Source: Distichodus sexfasciatus (Eukaryota > Chordata > Actinopteri > Characiformes > Distichodontidae). Taken from it: a stretch of DNA of 64,000 nucleotides. Below the pieces are notes generated by a model. That model did not search any database and had not been told where the DNA came from. It saw only the letters and a program-made list of their open reading frames with translations. Made by a program: the position numbers and the translations under genes. The stretch covers positions 151,662 through 215,661 of the forward strand of contig JAVGVS010000560.1 in NCBI GenBank assembly GCA_032718565.1. Reading direction: 5' to 3'. How positions within the stretch are numbered: the first letter of the stretch is position 1; each line of letters begins with the position of its first letter. This document shows positions 45,724-57,751 of this stretch, piece by piece.

Positions 45724-47082
45724 TTATGCACCTCCACTGATCACTTTTGTGATCCAGGTTGCATGCTTTGAAATGTCAGTATACACATTGGGTACATTAG
45801 GATATTTGCAGTCTTCATTCCAGTTGAAGGACACAATGCCCACTGCTTGCTTTCCACAAACCAAAGGTCCACCAGAATCTCCCTGGAAGCACAAAAAGAC
45901 ACCATGATTATTCTTACGGGTCAGTACTTCAGAAGACTATTATGTTGCTTTCTGTGATTTCTCAGTACTAAAGAGAACATCAAGTTTATTCACATCCTAC
46001 CTGACATGCTCCACTTTTGCTCTTATACCCTCCTGCACACAGCACATTAGCCGGGAGTTCGATTTTCTTTTTCTTCCACTCACTCTGGCAGGTTTTTAAA
46101 CTGACAGTTGATACATAAGTCATCTGAAGATCATACACTTTTCCAGGTTTTTCTGTTCTGCCCCAACCTGCCACCATGCACTTCTTCCCTGACTTGATTG
46201 GCTTGTCCTCCCTTGGGAATTGAACAATCTTCACAGTTTTGTCCTCCGTGATGCTTGTGAAAAGCTGTAATTTTGTAAAAATTCTCAGATTATTACAGAT
46301 ATACAATTACAACTGAATATAATCTCAATGTAGAACTACTGATGTACAATTAAAGCTTGATTTCATATTGTTGAGTTCTAGTTGATCTCTACACTTCTGT
46401 AAATCCCACAAAGTCATTGTCAACTGTTTTCTTTTCCATAACATTCTTAACACAAGGATAATCACGAGGACATGAAAGACCTAAAATGTCAAAAATCTAA
46501 TCAAGCATAAATGTTATATCTACAACAACAAATACTGATCACTGTGTAACATATCAAAGTGTACCTTGAGAAGCATGATGTCATAACCGAATTTGGGAGT
46601 TTTGTATAATGGGTGTACTTCTTTGGCTTTTACTGCATATCTTCTCAGTTTGCCCTTTGGGTCAATGTTTTGATTTCCAAGGACCACGGTTATGTTTTTC
46701 CTTTAGAATATAACAATGAGACAAATCTCAGTGACAAAAGTCAAAGACTATTCTCTTCATAACAAATCCCAAATCTTGGTACACCTACGATGTGATGCAG
46801 TGGGCAGCAGTCATTACGTAGCTGGGATGTATAAGAAATCCTCCACATTTGTGAATCTCATCATGCTGCACTGATGCCATGAATTGCAAGGAATTTTTCT
46901 TTGCTTTCTTTCCCTTAATGATTTCCTCTCCGTATGTGGCTGAAGAAATAAACAGACAGTGAAATCAGAACCTGCTATTACCTATTTATTATGTCTTGTG
47001 TTAGATTTTAAACTATTTACATACCATGAATTGCCAGCATACCCAAAGCTGCGGCGAGTAGTATTCTGTGTAGAGCGTTCAT
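45724..47082 (-). CDS. Granzyme/mast-cell-protease-like serine protease 2
   Basis: Complete five-exon gene: 47025-47082, 46789-46939, 46565-46700, 46001-46264 and 45724-45882, encoding 255 residues. Exons 1, 2, 4 and 5 have the same lengths as in gene 1; exon 3 is two codons shorter. The signal peptide differs from gene 1 at two residues (MNALHRILLAAALGMLAIHG). Mature start: IIKGKKA. Triad: TAAHC, FGYDIMLL and GDSGGPL; residue 189 is Gly (KSKSGACQ). The surface is strongly basic (KGKKAKKN near the mature N-terminus, EWKKKKIEL in the 170 loop), as in granule proteases that bind serglycin-type proteoglycans; binding here is inferred. It is a tandem paralogue of gene 1, with matching promoter and 3' flank. 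Charged surface positions have changed more than the core. Confidence 0.93.
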
Positions 47083-47101
47083 CCTGCCACTATCACCCAG
47101 C

Positions 47102-47153
47102 TGAGTCAACGACCACTTTTATAGAGTCATTGCACGACCTCCTTATTGTGGTT
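47102..47153 (-). promoter_or_regulatory. Core promoter of protease gene 2
   Basis: Same arrangement as in gene 1: TATA box TATAAAA (47117-47123), AP-1-type TGACTCA (47102-47108) on the ATG side and RUNX-type AACCACA (47147-47153). The block is essentially unchanged from gene 1, while intergenic sequence further out has diverged. Confidence 0.55.
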
Positions 47154-47644
47154 TTAGTAATCAGCATATGTAAAGCTCTTTCTCATTTAGATATCAGTGC
47201 TGATAAATCCTAGGAGTGTGACTTGGTAAATGTCACTTGTCTATTAAATGTCTTGAAAATATCACCCCAAGTCTTAAAGATGGACTGAAACTTTTCACTA
47301 AACTGCACAGTTTAAATAAACTTAAGACTTCATTAACTTAAGTTTTGCATGGTAGATTTTGCCCTTTTTAACATATAACACACTGTAGTTTTAGTGTTGT
47401 TGCCTTTTGTACACACCAGTGTTGAATGTGGGGTCAAGAGTAATCCCACATCCAAAACTGTCCATTGGAAAAATGCTTAATGATTGGCTACCACATTTAA
47501 ACACAACATGTCACAAACTTTCTTATGCACAGTTATTTACAATTTCTACGTACAGGGACATTGTCCTTGGAGAAAATTTGGGTTAAGGGTCTTGCTCAGG
47601 GACCAAATGGTGAAGGTAGGAGAGTGTCAGACTGGAACAGGGGC

Positions 47645-47882
47645 AGTTGGGGCAGTTGGTGGCATGACGGTAGGGTGTTCACCCCGTAATCAGAAGGTTG
47701 CAGGTTTGAATCCAGGACTGGTAAAGTTACCACTGAGGTACTCAGGAGCAAGGTACCATCCCCAAGCACTGCTCCCCGGGTGCTGTCCGTGTTAGCTGCC
47801 CACTGCTCCTTCACAGATGGGTCAAATTTCACTGTGGTGCACTGTGTGCTATGCTGTGTTCACAATGACAAATAATCATTCA
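47645..47882 (+). mobile_element. tRNA-derived SINE, copy 5
   Basis: Best-preserved member of the family at 2.6-8.9 kb. It has the head 'gcagttggtggcatgac', a B-box-like 'ggtttgaatcc', then 'taccactgaggtactcagg', 'ccccaagcactgctcccc' and 'cccactgctccttcacag'. It lies upstream of protease gene 2. Confidence 0.75.
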
Positions 47883-48697
47883 CTCACTCAACATGTTTTT
47901 GTTTCATGTACGTACAAGTATCTTACCTCTAGGGCAACACCACCGTTTGTTGATTGTACTGCAGATAAAAAAAGAGATCTGTGTGTGCCCTTTAATAAGT
48001 ATGCAGTGCCATTCAGTGTATGGAGTATGCAATTGTCAATGATATGAATTTTGTGTACGCGATTTGGTGTGTGGAAACACTTACTGATTACCAAAGCCTT
48101 ATTCTATTAATGCACATAATGCTAATTCAAAGTTAAATTTTCTGTAGCCTTTTCTCTGTGGTGCTGAGTAAGTTTTTCTGACCACACACTCGTCTGCTGC
48201 TGACAGCGAGACACTTACGGTAAAGACTGCACTTCTGTGGCAAATATTTCAGTCGCTAGACCACCACCTCAGACTCTGAGAAAGCTACTTGCTTTGCAAC
48301 GGATAACCACATTTTCCTCTGAAACATGTTTGACTGTGTTCTATGAAAAAATGGGGTCTCTAGTTCATGATTCACTGTGGGTTGCGTTCAATTTGTGAGA
48401 ACCTAGCTGCAATTATATTTATGCTTGGTGTTCTTATGTACTGTCACCTATTCACATCGTCATACATACTGATTAATTTTACAGTTTGATTTCTGTTTTT
48501 CTCCCATTTGGTGCCTTGCAATTCATTAGAATATGGTGTCTGATGAGAATAAAGAAAACTCAGTGAAGGTGGTGGTGCTAAAAGTCAAGGCCAATGCCAT
48601 TCTGAAACTGTCAAATCTATGAAATGATTTTTCCAATATTTTTTTCCAAAGGAAAATCTTTATTCAAAACTTGATTAAAGAAAAGACATGCTGCAGC

Positions 48698-48703
48698 TTT
48701 ATT
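48698..48703 (-). terminator. Polyadenylation signal, protease gene 3
   Basis: AATAAA only about 14 bases after the stop codon on the minus strand, so the 3' untranslated region would be very short. Confidence 0.5.
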
Positions 48704-48716
48704 AGCTTTTCATTCA

Positions 48717-51025
48717 CTACATATTTCCTAATATAGCCTTAATCCAGGGCAAAAATGATGAAATCTTAGTGTAGACATTGGGCAGCACTGGCGATGCGCA
48801 GTCCTTGTCATCACTGTATGAAACAATGCCTACAGCTGTGTTTTTACACACTAGAGGACCACCGGAATCTCCCTGTGACATACCACAAATACACAGTCAG
48901 TTCAGTTATAATTATCTCTGTGCATAGGTGCCTAGTATAAAGGAAGACTTCAATTATATTGTTTCATACCTTACAAAATCCTCCTTTACCTCCTGCACAC
49001 ACCATCCTCTTGACATCGTAGTCCTGACGCCATCTTTCATAGCACATTTTTTTGTCGATGGTGGTGACGTTCGTCTCTAAGAGCAGTTGACTAATTTTGC
49101 TATTGCTTGACTGCCGTCCCCAACCTGCAACGCTGCAGACCTGCTTGGCTTTAACATCTTGGTCTTTCTTTGGTATTGAGATCCAGTTGATCTTGTCACT
49201 CTTTTCAGCTGTTTTGTTTAGCTGTGGTTAAAATCTCTGGGTTAGTGTAAAACATAGAAAACGCATTGTTGTGGTTTTTCAGTGATGGTGTTTCAAAGTG
49301 TTTATTTGCTTTCAAATGTTTTTGATGTAAATTTTGGGTTTACCAATTTTCCACCATACAATTGAAAGGAAACATTTTGAAGAGAAACTCTGCATCAGAT
49401 GCCAACCACTAACGTTCACACGTCTTCATGGGTGATGCTTGCACTTTCGTTTGTCATCAGCCATATTGCAAAGCCCCTGCAGTGTGTGACAGTGGGATCT
49501 AGTGGTTTACCTGCAGTAGCATGATGTCACCAACCAGGGTTTCTGAGTTGTACATCGGATGGATGTGGTAGAACTTAACCGGTATGTGGCTCCCAGATGT
49601 CTTTTTTGACAGATCGTGGGTCCCTACCACAACTGTCAGCTTCTCCCTGTGATAAAAAATGAGCAAGTAATGAGCTGTTTGAAGTGGAAATTATTATTTT
49701 AAGTGAAAGGGACTAACATCTGTGTGTCATATGTATTTTTTAATTTAATAGCAATGTTTGAAATGATGTTGAACCTTATTTTAACTGTCATATTCCTACA
49801 TTGTGTGCTGCCCAGCCCATGCTTTATTAATGACTTCAGTAAAGGTTACAGATGAGCCATTGGAATACTAATACTCGAGAAGAGGTCTAAAGTATCTGAT
49901 ATTAAATGTTCTTAAATATTAAAAGTAGTTTACTGGTATTAGTAAAGTATAGACATTACAATGAATACTGGATAGAAAGTCTTAAAGTTAAGCATCAACG
50001 TTTGTGTGTTTTTAAAACGTGATGCCAATTCCTTTAATTTAAAAAATGATGAGAGCCAGACTATGGCACAAATCACATTAATGTTGGCACAGAGAAACCA
50101 CAACATGTTAAATGTCAATTTCCAAAAGAGATAGAATTGGTGTGTGAAATGTATAGTAGAAATGTACTTTACTTTCTTTATATTTGTTGTCAATTACAGA
50201 CTGAAAGTTGTTAATATTGATAATACTAAACACAAAGTACTTAAATGATGCTTTAATTTTTTCCATTAAACGTTGCAAAGGAGTAATTGTCATGTAACTG
50301 TCATGTTTCCTCAGGGTAACACAATGTTGTAGTCAATATGGAACAAGGGAAGAACAACTCATTTCCTGTGTCATAGTAATTGCATCAAATTGAAAGTTGC
50401 CTATGACAACCCCCTGAGTGCTATGTCGACCACCTTTTCTCAGAAATCACATCACCTTATAGAAAGCTGACTCGAAAGCTGATAATCTGTCTAATGAAAT
50501 GTTTGAAACTTTGACTAAGCAAAGGTTCTTACTGTTTGGACCAGCAGTGTGCAGCCGTCATCACAAAGGTTTTAGACACAAGAAAGCCACCACAGATGTG
50601 TTTCTTCTCATTTTGAACAGAAACCATGTAGGGTCTGGAGTGTGCATTGACTTTAGTGCCATTGACTATGCCAACGTCAACAAAAGCTGCTCATGTAAAG
50701 AAACATAGAGAAAAACATTATGGTTAATGTTGATTTAATTTTATTCAAATGGTTTAGTAATTTTAATAGAACATTATTAAAGACATACAAACTGCATAGA
50801 CCCAATCTTTCACAATACAAAAGTGAAAGTAACGATAATATCATCATCATCTTCATCACACGAGTTACATTGTTATTTAATCAACATAATTGGAATAATA
50901 CTTTTACTTTCTGTTAGTATTAAAGCTTTAAAGAGCCTTCAGTGTATGAAATCAAATAAAATCTTACCTGAAAAGCTCAGAACTGGCAAGAGAAGAGTCA
51001 GAAAAATGACAGAGGTCAGACTCAT
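48717..51025 (-). CDS. Granzyme-like serine protease 3
   Basis: Complete five-exon gene: 50968-51025, 50533-50686, 49511-49646, 48970-49221 and 48717-48872, encoding 251 residues with in-phase GT-AG introns. The signal peptide MSLTSVIFLTLLLPVLSFSA is followed by a short propeptide FVDVG and the mature start IVNGTKV. Triad: TAAHC, VGDIMLLQ and GDSGGPL. Cysteines fit the four standard pairs. Residue 189 is Gly (KGGFCK), so it is not trypsin-like. It is clearly diverged from genes 1 and 2 and closer to the partial gene 4: both share WISIPKKD and AGWG segments and a lysine before GDSGGP. Intron 2 is about 0.9 kb. The propeptide ending in Gly rather than EE differs from genes 1 and 2, though still in the range of dipeptidyl-peptidase-activated granzymes; the activating enzyme is not known from sequence. 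Confidence 0.92.
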
Positions 51026-51070
51026 GATGAAAAATGAACAGCGTAATATCAACTCAGAGAGGAAGAGGAG

Positions 51071-51078
51071 TTTAAATA
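51071..51078 (-). promoter_or_regulatory. TATA-like element of protease gene 3
   Basis: TATTTAAA on the minus strand about 46 bases upstream of the start codon. It is followed by purine/pyrimidine-rich 'cctcttcctctctgag', which includes an Ets-type GGAAG core on the opposite strand. The sequence differs from the promoter of genes 1 and 2. Confidence 0.4.
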
Positions 51079-51079
51079 G

Positions 51080-52905
51080 CAGGGTGGGCAGGATAAAGTC
51101 ACAGATGAGACTTTTCTGAAGTTTGAGGTTTAGCCTTTTATTTGATACATCGTTCTGGAGTATATTTGTGGTTTGTGCAGACTGCAATTTATTATTGCTC
51201 AATTTATTAATCCAATAATACCTAAACCTTTAAGCTGTGGCATTTCAATGTTGTTGGGGTTTTTTTTAGATTTATGAACGCAATGTTATTTTACTTTCAT
51301 TCTTACAACATTAAGTACTTTTCTGTGTAAAAAAAAAGATTTCACTGACTCAGAATGATTTTATAAAAAACAAATTTAGGAATTAAGCATGTCACCCTTT
51401 TTATATAAATGAATGCTGGTTTATCAGTTATTACATGCGTCACAAGTAAATTTGTTCAGTTGCTCTACATGCTGAATTGCTTTTGAGAAATTAAATAAAA
51501 TTAGTTTCAGCATGATTGTCACCTTTAAAATGTAGAAAATGACTTATTTCAAAGAGAATAATGGTTATTTTTTATTAAATATAAAATGTTATTTCAAGAC
51601 CCAAAATTACATTTTTTTTTCTTCAAAATGCATTAATTTAATATATTAGCCCATGATTCTTAAACTCATGTTTCAAACCTTTTTCACCACATAGTAGAAA
51701 CATCAGATTCTTTATATTTGCTTATATATTCCTTTTTTAAATGTTATTCTTTGTTTTTGAAAGATATTTTACCAAAAAAAAAGTCAATTAAATATTTTGA
51801 AATAAGACATGTTTGTAACTTCTTTTAACACTCCTGTAGTCATTTATGTTGTCCAAGACAGGTGTAGGAAGACCATGGACCAAGCAACCAGAAAACACAA
51901 ACTGACGCTTAAAACTTTATATCTTCCCCAATGGTGAAGACGAGGGTCCTCTTTGAAGACACAGAATGTGTTATTATGAGGGAAAATGTGGCTTCTGTGG
52001 GGTATAAGGCCATCTTTAAATATCTTGGTATCCCTGTTTCCAACATTCAACGTTGTTAAGAAGATTGCTCAACAATTTTTGGCCGCAACAAAAACTGAAT
52101 CACATACTCATGTTGTAGATTCCAATTATTCATATTAAGATAGAAATTTGCTAACGTTACATCAAAGACGTCTTTAAAGTCCCTCATAAGTCTACCTCTA
52201 GCTTTTACGACACCAGCAATGGGAATGTTTGATAGTCTCAAAAGAGACTGATAACAATAAGAAAAGAAAAAAATGACCATTAGTGCATTCTAGCAGACAA
52301 AGCGATTATTTTTGATTTGTCTAAACATTCTACCAGACCACCAGGGCCCCCCACGACTAACAATAAAGTGTAGGAGGTCTTTCTGGTTTTGTGGTCCTGT
52401 GCAGTGACTGGTTGTTTAAATATCAAACAAGGAGAAAAGCAAAAGTGAACATGAATTGCAGTGTTTATCAGTAACCACGAGGTGGCGCCATTAAACAATC
52501 AATCATAAAGAAATCTGGAAAATGGTTTTTACTACACCCATTAACAAGTGTGAATTATTTCATTTTGTAGGTGCTTTTTGCAATTTTGGGATTCAACCAT
52601 CCAGCTTCAGGATGCACTGAGAAACTTGTAATACATTGATGGATCTCAAAAAATGTCTTAAATTTACAACAATTCACTGAAGACTCCCATGTTGGGTCAC
52701 GTTTTGTGTCATTTGGGTGTCTTTTTCTCAGAAGATATCAAAAGGTCTGAAAAACCTTTGACTAGTATTCTATATGAGGGTGGGAGGCGAAAAACCATAC
52801 CGCAAGCAACTGATAGTGGGCAAAGAAGACAAAATACTGTACACGTCTCGAAAACCCGCAGGCCGCACACACTCACATTCATACCGCACAGGGCCAGTTT
52901 AGAAT
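51080..52905. other. Non-genic stretch upstream of protease gene 3
   Basis: AT-rich, no supported exon. Minus-strand frames at 51.84-52.50 kb (for example SLLRLSNIPIAGVVKARGRL) look a little protein-like and could be a decayed LINE fragment, but I cannot assign them. Confidence 0.4.
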
Positions 52906-52908
52906 TCA

Positions 52909-55400
52909 AAGTCAAAGTCAAGTCAAAGTCAACTTTATTGTCATCTCTGCTATATACTGTACAGATACATAGAGAGACGAGACGACGTGGCTCCAGGTTA
53001 TTTCCAGTGCAAACAAACAAAGAACAGTAGAACAGAGAATAAATAGGCAGTGGCACGACTAGGCACATGGGATAGACAATAAATAAGTAGAAATACTAAA
53101 ATATACATTAAACAATATACATTTTAAACCAGACAATATGCAATATACATTTTAAACTAGACAGGGAGTTTTATATATAATTAGAGGCTAGAAATAGACA
53201 TAGAGGTAAAAATATTTTTTGTCAAGTCAGGATACAGTATTCTTAACAGGTTGAAATTGACATTTACACTGAGTATGCAAGAGGTAGAGTTATAATATGA
53301 CAGATACTATATCCGGACTATTTTCAAGTACAATGTTCAGTATATGTGCAAATATGCAAACATTTAAACAGGTGCAAATTGACATTTTACATTGGATGTG
53401 CAAGAGGTAGAAGGTTATAATATGACAGATACTATATTCAGCTATTTATGTGTACAATGTCCAGTGTATGTGCAAACATTTGTACAGCAGCGTATAATGT
53501 TTGTGCAAATAAGTGGCAGCAGTGCAGTATCATAACAGTAGTTATTGTGCATCAAAGTGACGGTGGTGTGTAAAGTGCAGTGGTGCAACAGAATCAGTTT
53601 CTTCACAGTCCAGGTGTGTGTGTGGGGGGAAGTGTGATGGCAGGGAGTGAGTTCATGAGTCTGATGGCTTGTGGGAAGAAGCTATCACGCATCCTGGAGG
53701 ATCGAGACCTGATGCTGCGAAAGCGTCTGCCAGATGGAAGGAGTGTGAACAGGGCAACAGCACTGTTACCAAACCAGGCAGAGATGCAGCTGGTCAGGAC
53801 GCTCTCTATGGTGCCCCTGTAGAATGCGGTGAGGGTGGGAGGGGGCAGGTTGGCTCGCTTCAGCCGTCTCAGGAAGTGGAGACGCTGCTGGGCCTTTTTG
53901 GTGATGGAGGTGGTGTTGGTGGTCCAGGTGAGATCGTCTGAGATGTGAACTCCCAGGAACTTGGTGTTTTTTACAGTCTCAACCGTGGAACCGTGGATGT
54001 TGAGTGGTGTGTGGGTGGAGCGAGTTCTCCTGAAGTCGACGATCATTTCCTTTGTTTTGTCCACATTCAGCGACAGGTTGTTCTCACTGCACCAGGCAGC
54101 CAGCTGCTGAACCTCATCTCTATACGCCGACTCATCGTTGTTGAAGATGAGCCCCACCACGGTCGTGTCATTGGCGAATTTGATGATGTGGTTTGAGCTG
54201 TGCAGGGCGGTGCAGTCGTGAGTCAGGAGTGTGAACAAAAGTGGGCTGAGAACGCAGCCCTGAGGAGCTCCGGTACTCAGCCTGATGGTGCTGGAAACGT
54301 TGTCGCCGATTCGGACGGACTGAGGTCTCTCTGACAGGAAATCCAGAATCCAGTTACAGGTGCTCAGTCCCAGCTTGCTCAGTTTCATACACAGTCTTTG
54401 GGGGATGATGGTGCTGAATGCTGAACTAAAGTCTATGAACAGCAATCTAACATAAGAGTCTTTATTGTCCAAGTGTGAGAGGGAAAGGTGAAGTGCAGTG
54501 GATATCGCGTCCTCAGTCGACCTGTTTGTGCGGTAGGCAAACTGCAGAGGGTCCAGTGAGTGGGGGAGGTTGCCTTTCACCTGTGCCATCACAAGTCTCT
54601 CAAGGCACTTCATGGTGATGGGGGTCAGAGCGATGGGCCGGTAGTCATTCAGGCAGGAAACTGATGATTTATTTGGCACTGGGATGATGGTGGTGGACTT
54701 GAAGCACGCTGGGACGATCATCTGGCTCAGCGAAGTGTTGAAGATGTCCGTGAACACCTCGGCTAGCTGGTCAGCGCAGTCTCTCAGCACACGACCTGGA
54801 ATGTTGTCTGGACCGGCAGCTTTTCGTGGGTTGACCTTGGCGAAGGTTCTCCTCACGTCAGCTGCAGGCAGAGAGATGGTCTGGTCGGTGATGGGAGGCG
54901 TTGCTTTCGTCGTCTGCGTGTTGTTCAGTGCATCAGACCGTGCGTAGAACTTGTTCAGTTCCTCAGGGAGTGTGGCATCCCCCTCACAGCTGCTTGGTGC
55001 TGGCTTGTATTGGGTGACAGCCTGGATGCCCTGCCATAGACTGCGAGAGTCTTTTGTGTCGTTGAAATGGTTCTGGATCTTTTTTGCGTGCGCTCGCTTT
55101 GCTTGACGGATAGAGCGAGAGAGGTTAGCCCTGGCTGTTCTGAGGGCAGCTTTACTCCCGGACCGGAAAGCAGCATCTCTCTCTCTCAGCAGCGCACGCA
55201 CCTGTGCTGTGAACCAGGGCTTCTCGTTGGCTCTAGTGGTGATGTTCTTCAGGACGGTAACATTCTCTATGCACTTGGAGATGTAGCAAGTCACAGATTC
55301 TGCAAACTCGTCCAGGTTGATGCAGCCATCGGACGTTGCCGCCTCTTAAAAAACATTCCAGTCCGTGCACTCAAAACAGTCCTGGAGTGCTGAGTTGCCA
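52909..55400 (-). mobile_element. 5'-truncated LINE (L2/CR1-like)
   Basis: The main frame (55294 down to 53603, 563 codons) is the reverse transcriptase part of a non-LTR retrotransposon. Motifs include LNDYRPIALTPITMKCLERL (about 215-234), LFIDFSSAF with the first catalytic Asp (about 288), GAPQGCVLSPLLF (about 343-355) and the catalytic box, which reads FAND instead of FADD (residues 373-376; codon 54170-54172). Upstream, the frame continues past an in-frame TAA near 55345 (FECTDWNVF, then EAATSDGCINLDEF) before similarity ends, so the endonuclease domain is lost. Toward the C-terminus, AWFGN runs straight into LFTLLPSGRR, suggesting an in-frame internal deletion. The 3' tail at 52909-52965 ('tgacaataaagttgactttg') matches the fragment at 0.9 kb. 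It is not active. Confidence 0.88.
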
Positions 55401-55684
55401 ATCAACCTGGAGTGCATGCCAAAAAAGAGGATTCCACCAGTTAATGTCTAATTGGCGACCACTTTGGCCGTAAGAAAAATGCCGCATAAACAAAACAAAT
55501 ACATCAAATGAAAAGTAAAGTTCCCGAGGGGCTTTCGAACCAAGATCGTTCTGCACTACCGATGGCTTACAAATAGAGAGTGTAATGTTGGCAATCATAA
55601 GCAAACGCGACGAATCCAAGCCTTGACACCTGAAGATAGGATCCTTCTTGCCAAACATGTAGCGAAACCTATTTTATAAATATA

Positions 55685-55951
55685 TGATCCCACTGCAGAC
55701 GTTAGACCATTTGGGAGTAGAAAAAAACCCCACAGCATGATCTTTATCAATACACACACAAAAATCAGCGTCACAGGTTTCGAATTGATTAAGTGGCTCC
55801 ATCTGTTGCGCAACCTTAATCAATGAAGGACTATTACTATACTGAGTGTGAGATTCGAAACCCATATCTGAAGCAAATTTTTGTGTGTGCATTGATAATG
55901 ATCACGCTGTGGTTTTTTTTTTTTACTCCCCAGATGGTCTGACGTCTGCAG
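55685..55951. repeat. Palindromic repeat hosting an hAT insertion
   Basis: Positions 55685-55770 are an inverted copy of 55870-55951. Shared segments include 'gatcccactgcagacgt', 'agaccat.tggggagtaaaa' and 'cacacacaaaaat'. The right arm is interrupted: it resumes at 60261 with 'gtctgcagtgggatcacgta', so the hAT element at 55952-60260 landed inside it. Confidence 0.7.
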
Positions 55952-56845
55952 TAGTGATGGCCGATTCGCGAACGAATCGTTCTTTTTAACTCGTTTTTTT
56001 AGTGAACGGGTCGAACCGATTCGTAAGTCTGAACGAATCGATTTTTAAAATTATTTAAAAACGTTTTTTAAACTGATCTTTGGCTATTCAACATCCAAAA
56101 GCACCTCTCGCGATTTCGGATTTATTTTTCATGTTCCGTCAGCGCTTGTCTTATCACTTTTACGTTCATTCTAAAAAAAACCCTTTTACGTTCATTCTAA
56201 AAAAAAAACAAAACCCTTTTACGTTCATTCTTTTGTTCGTCACTTACATTCGTCACTTTTGCGTTCGTAGACTTCCTTCTGGTGCCGAGAACGACCGAGC
56301 GCCTGATTCGTCGTGAGACTCGGTTGTTGTATAAGTGAAGGGAGACACGGTCTCTGACTCGGTGACTCGGTGACTCGGTGAACCTGTTCGATGAACGAAT
56401 CCAACTTTCGGTTTTCGGACACTCGTTCAGTGACTCAAACGAACGGTTTGCGAACCGACCCCAAGAGCCCTCGCCGCGTTTACTGCAGAAATGCAGCTAC
56501 GCTGTTAAAAGGAATAAAATAAACGCAGCTGTTCATCATTTATCACAACAGTAAATTATTGCATTTCTGTATAATAAAACTATATGTCTTTAATCAAAAA
56601 ACAAAGATATTTATTAACTTTGACGTTTACACAGCAACGTATGCAAGTTTACTCACGCTCATTGTATGTGTACGTGTATGTGTATGTGTGTGTGTGATTG
56701 TATTGGTAATATTGCAGTTGTTGTTAACTGGGATGTAGTCCTTGATACTCATGCACATGAATTTGGCTTAAGTAAAGAAAATAAGAACTATATATACACG
56801 CGTGTTTATTCAGCATCGACACCCTTTCTGCTTTAAATATATTGG

Positions 56846-57751
56846 CAGGGGTGGAAGTAACGAATTACAAATACTCACGTTACTGTAATTAAGTAGATTT
56901 TTTGGGTATTTGTACTTTTATGAGTAGTTTTTCAAGTGTGTAATTTTACTCGTACTTGAGTACAATTTACACCATGTAATCTACTTCGCTACTTATAAAA
57001 TCAAAAGTCGCTAATGAGTACGCCCACAATTTGAATTAATATTCAAACCTTTCATCTGCATCTTTGCAGCCAATAAGGCTGTGCAATCGCGACCGCGCCA
57101 ATTAATCTAGGCCGTAAGCAAAGAATGAACTCCGCTGCAGCAGCAGGCACAGGTGTCTGGAGGAACTACACAGTGGAGTACAAACTCATTTATAGACTGA
57201 AGATTTGGAGACAAAGAAGCCAAAATGGAGCCAAACGAAGCCGGATAGACTCTGTTAATTTAGAAAACCAGCTCTTGCTGAAACTGAACAAAAGGTTCAG
57301 AAAGTGAAGTGTGACAGAAATGCTATTATGTCTAAGAGTTTAAGAGACTTACCTGCCTGTTGTTCGCAGTGTATTGGGAAAAGTTTAAACTGTTCTATGC
57401 ATGTTCAAAAACATTTTTGTCATTGTTTTAACAAACAAAATTCCTGCTTTATATCTACATTTATTTACAAAACAAATTGCCTGTCTATACCTTGTTCATA
57501 TGAGAAATGTGCTTTGAACGTAAATATTTTATACTGGTGAATCGAAACGAATGCCTGCTATTGACGACGCAATAAAACATCCATCGATTAAAAAGTAATT
57601 AGTACTCTGAGTAGTTTTTGAGAAGAGTACTTTGTACTTTTACTCAAGTATTTTTTTAACACTAGTACTTTTACTTGTAATTGAGTACATTTTAACCAAT
57701 GTAACAGTACTTGTACTTGAGCACAAATTTTCAGTACTCTTTCCACCTCTG
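56846..57751 (+). mobile_element. hAT-like non-autonomous element, copy 2
   Basis: A 906-base element starting 'caggggtggaagtaacg' and ending 'ctttccacctctg', flanked by near-identical 8-bp duplications TATATTGG and TATATTGT. It is homologous to the element at 24202-25025. A short plus-strand frame near 57125 (AGTGVWRNYTVEYKLIYRLK) may be a trace of transposase or just repeat sequence. Confidence 0.87.

Noticed and set aside
53580..55393. Plus-strand frames opposite the LINE
   Set aside because: They are shadows of the minus-strand reverse transcriptase frame and have no motifs of their own.
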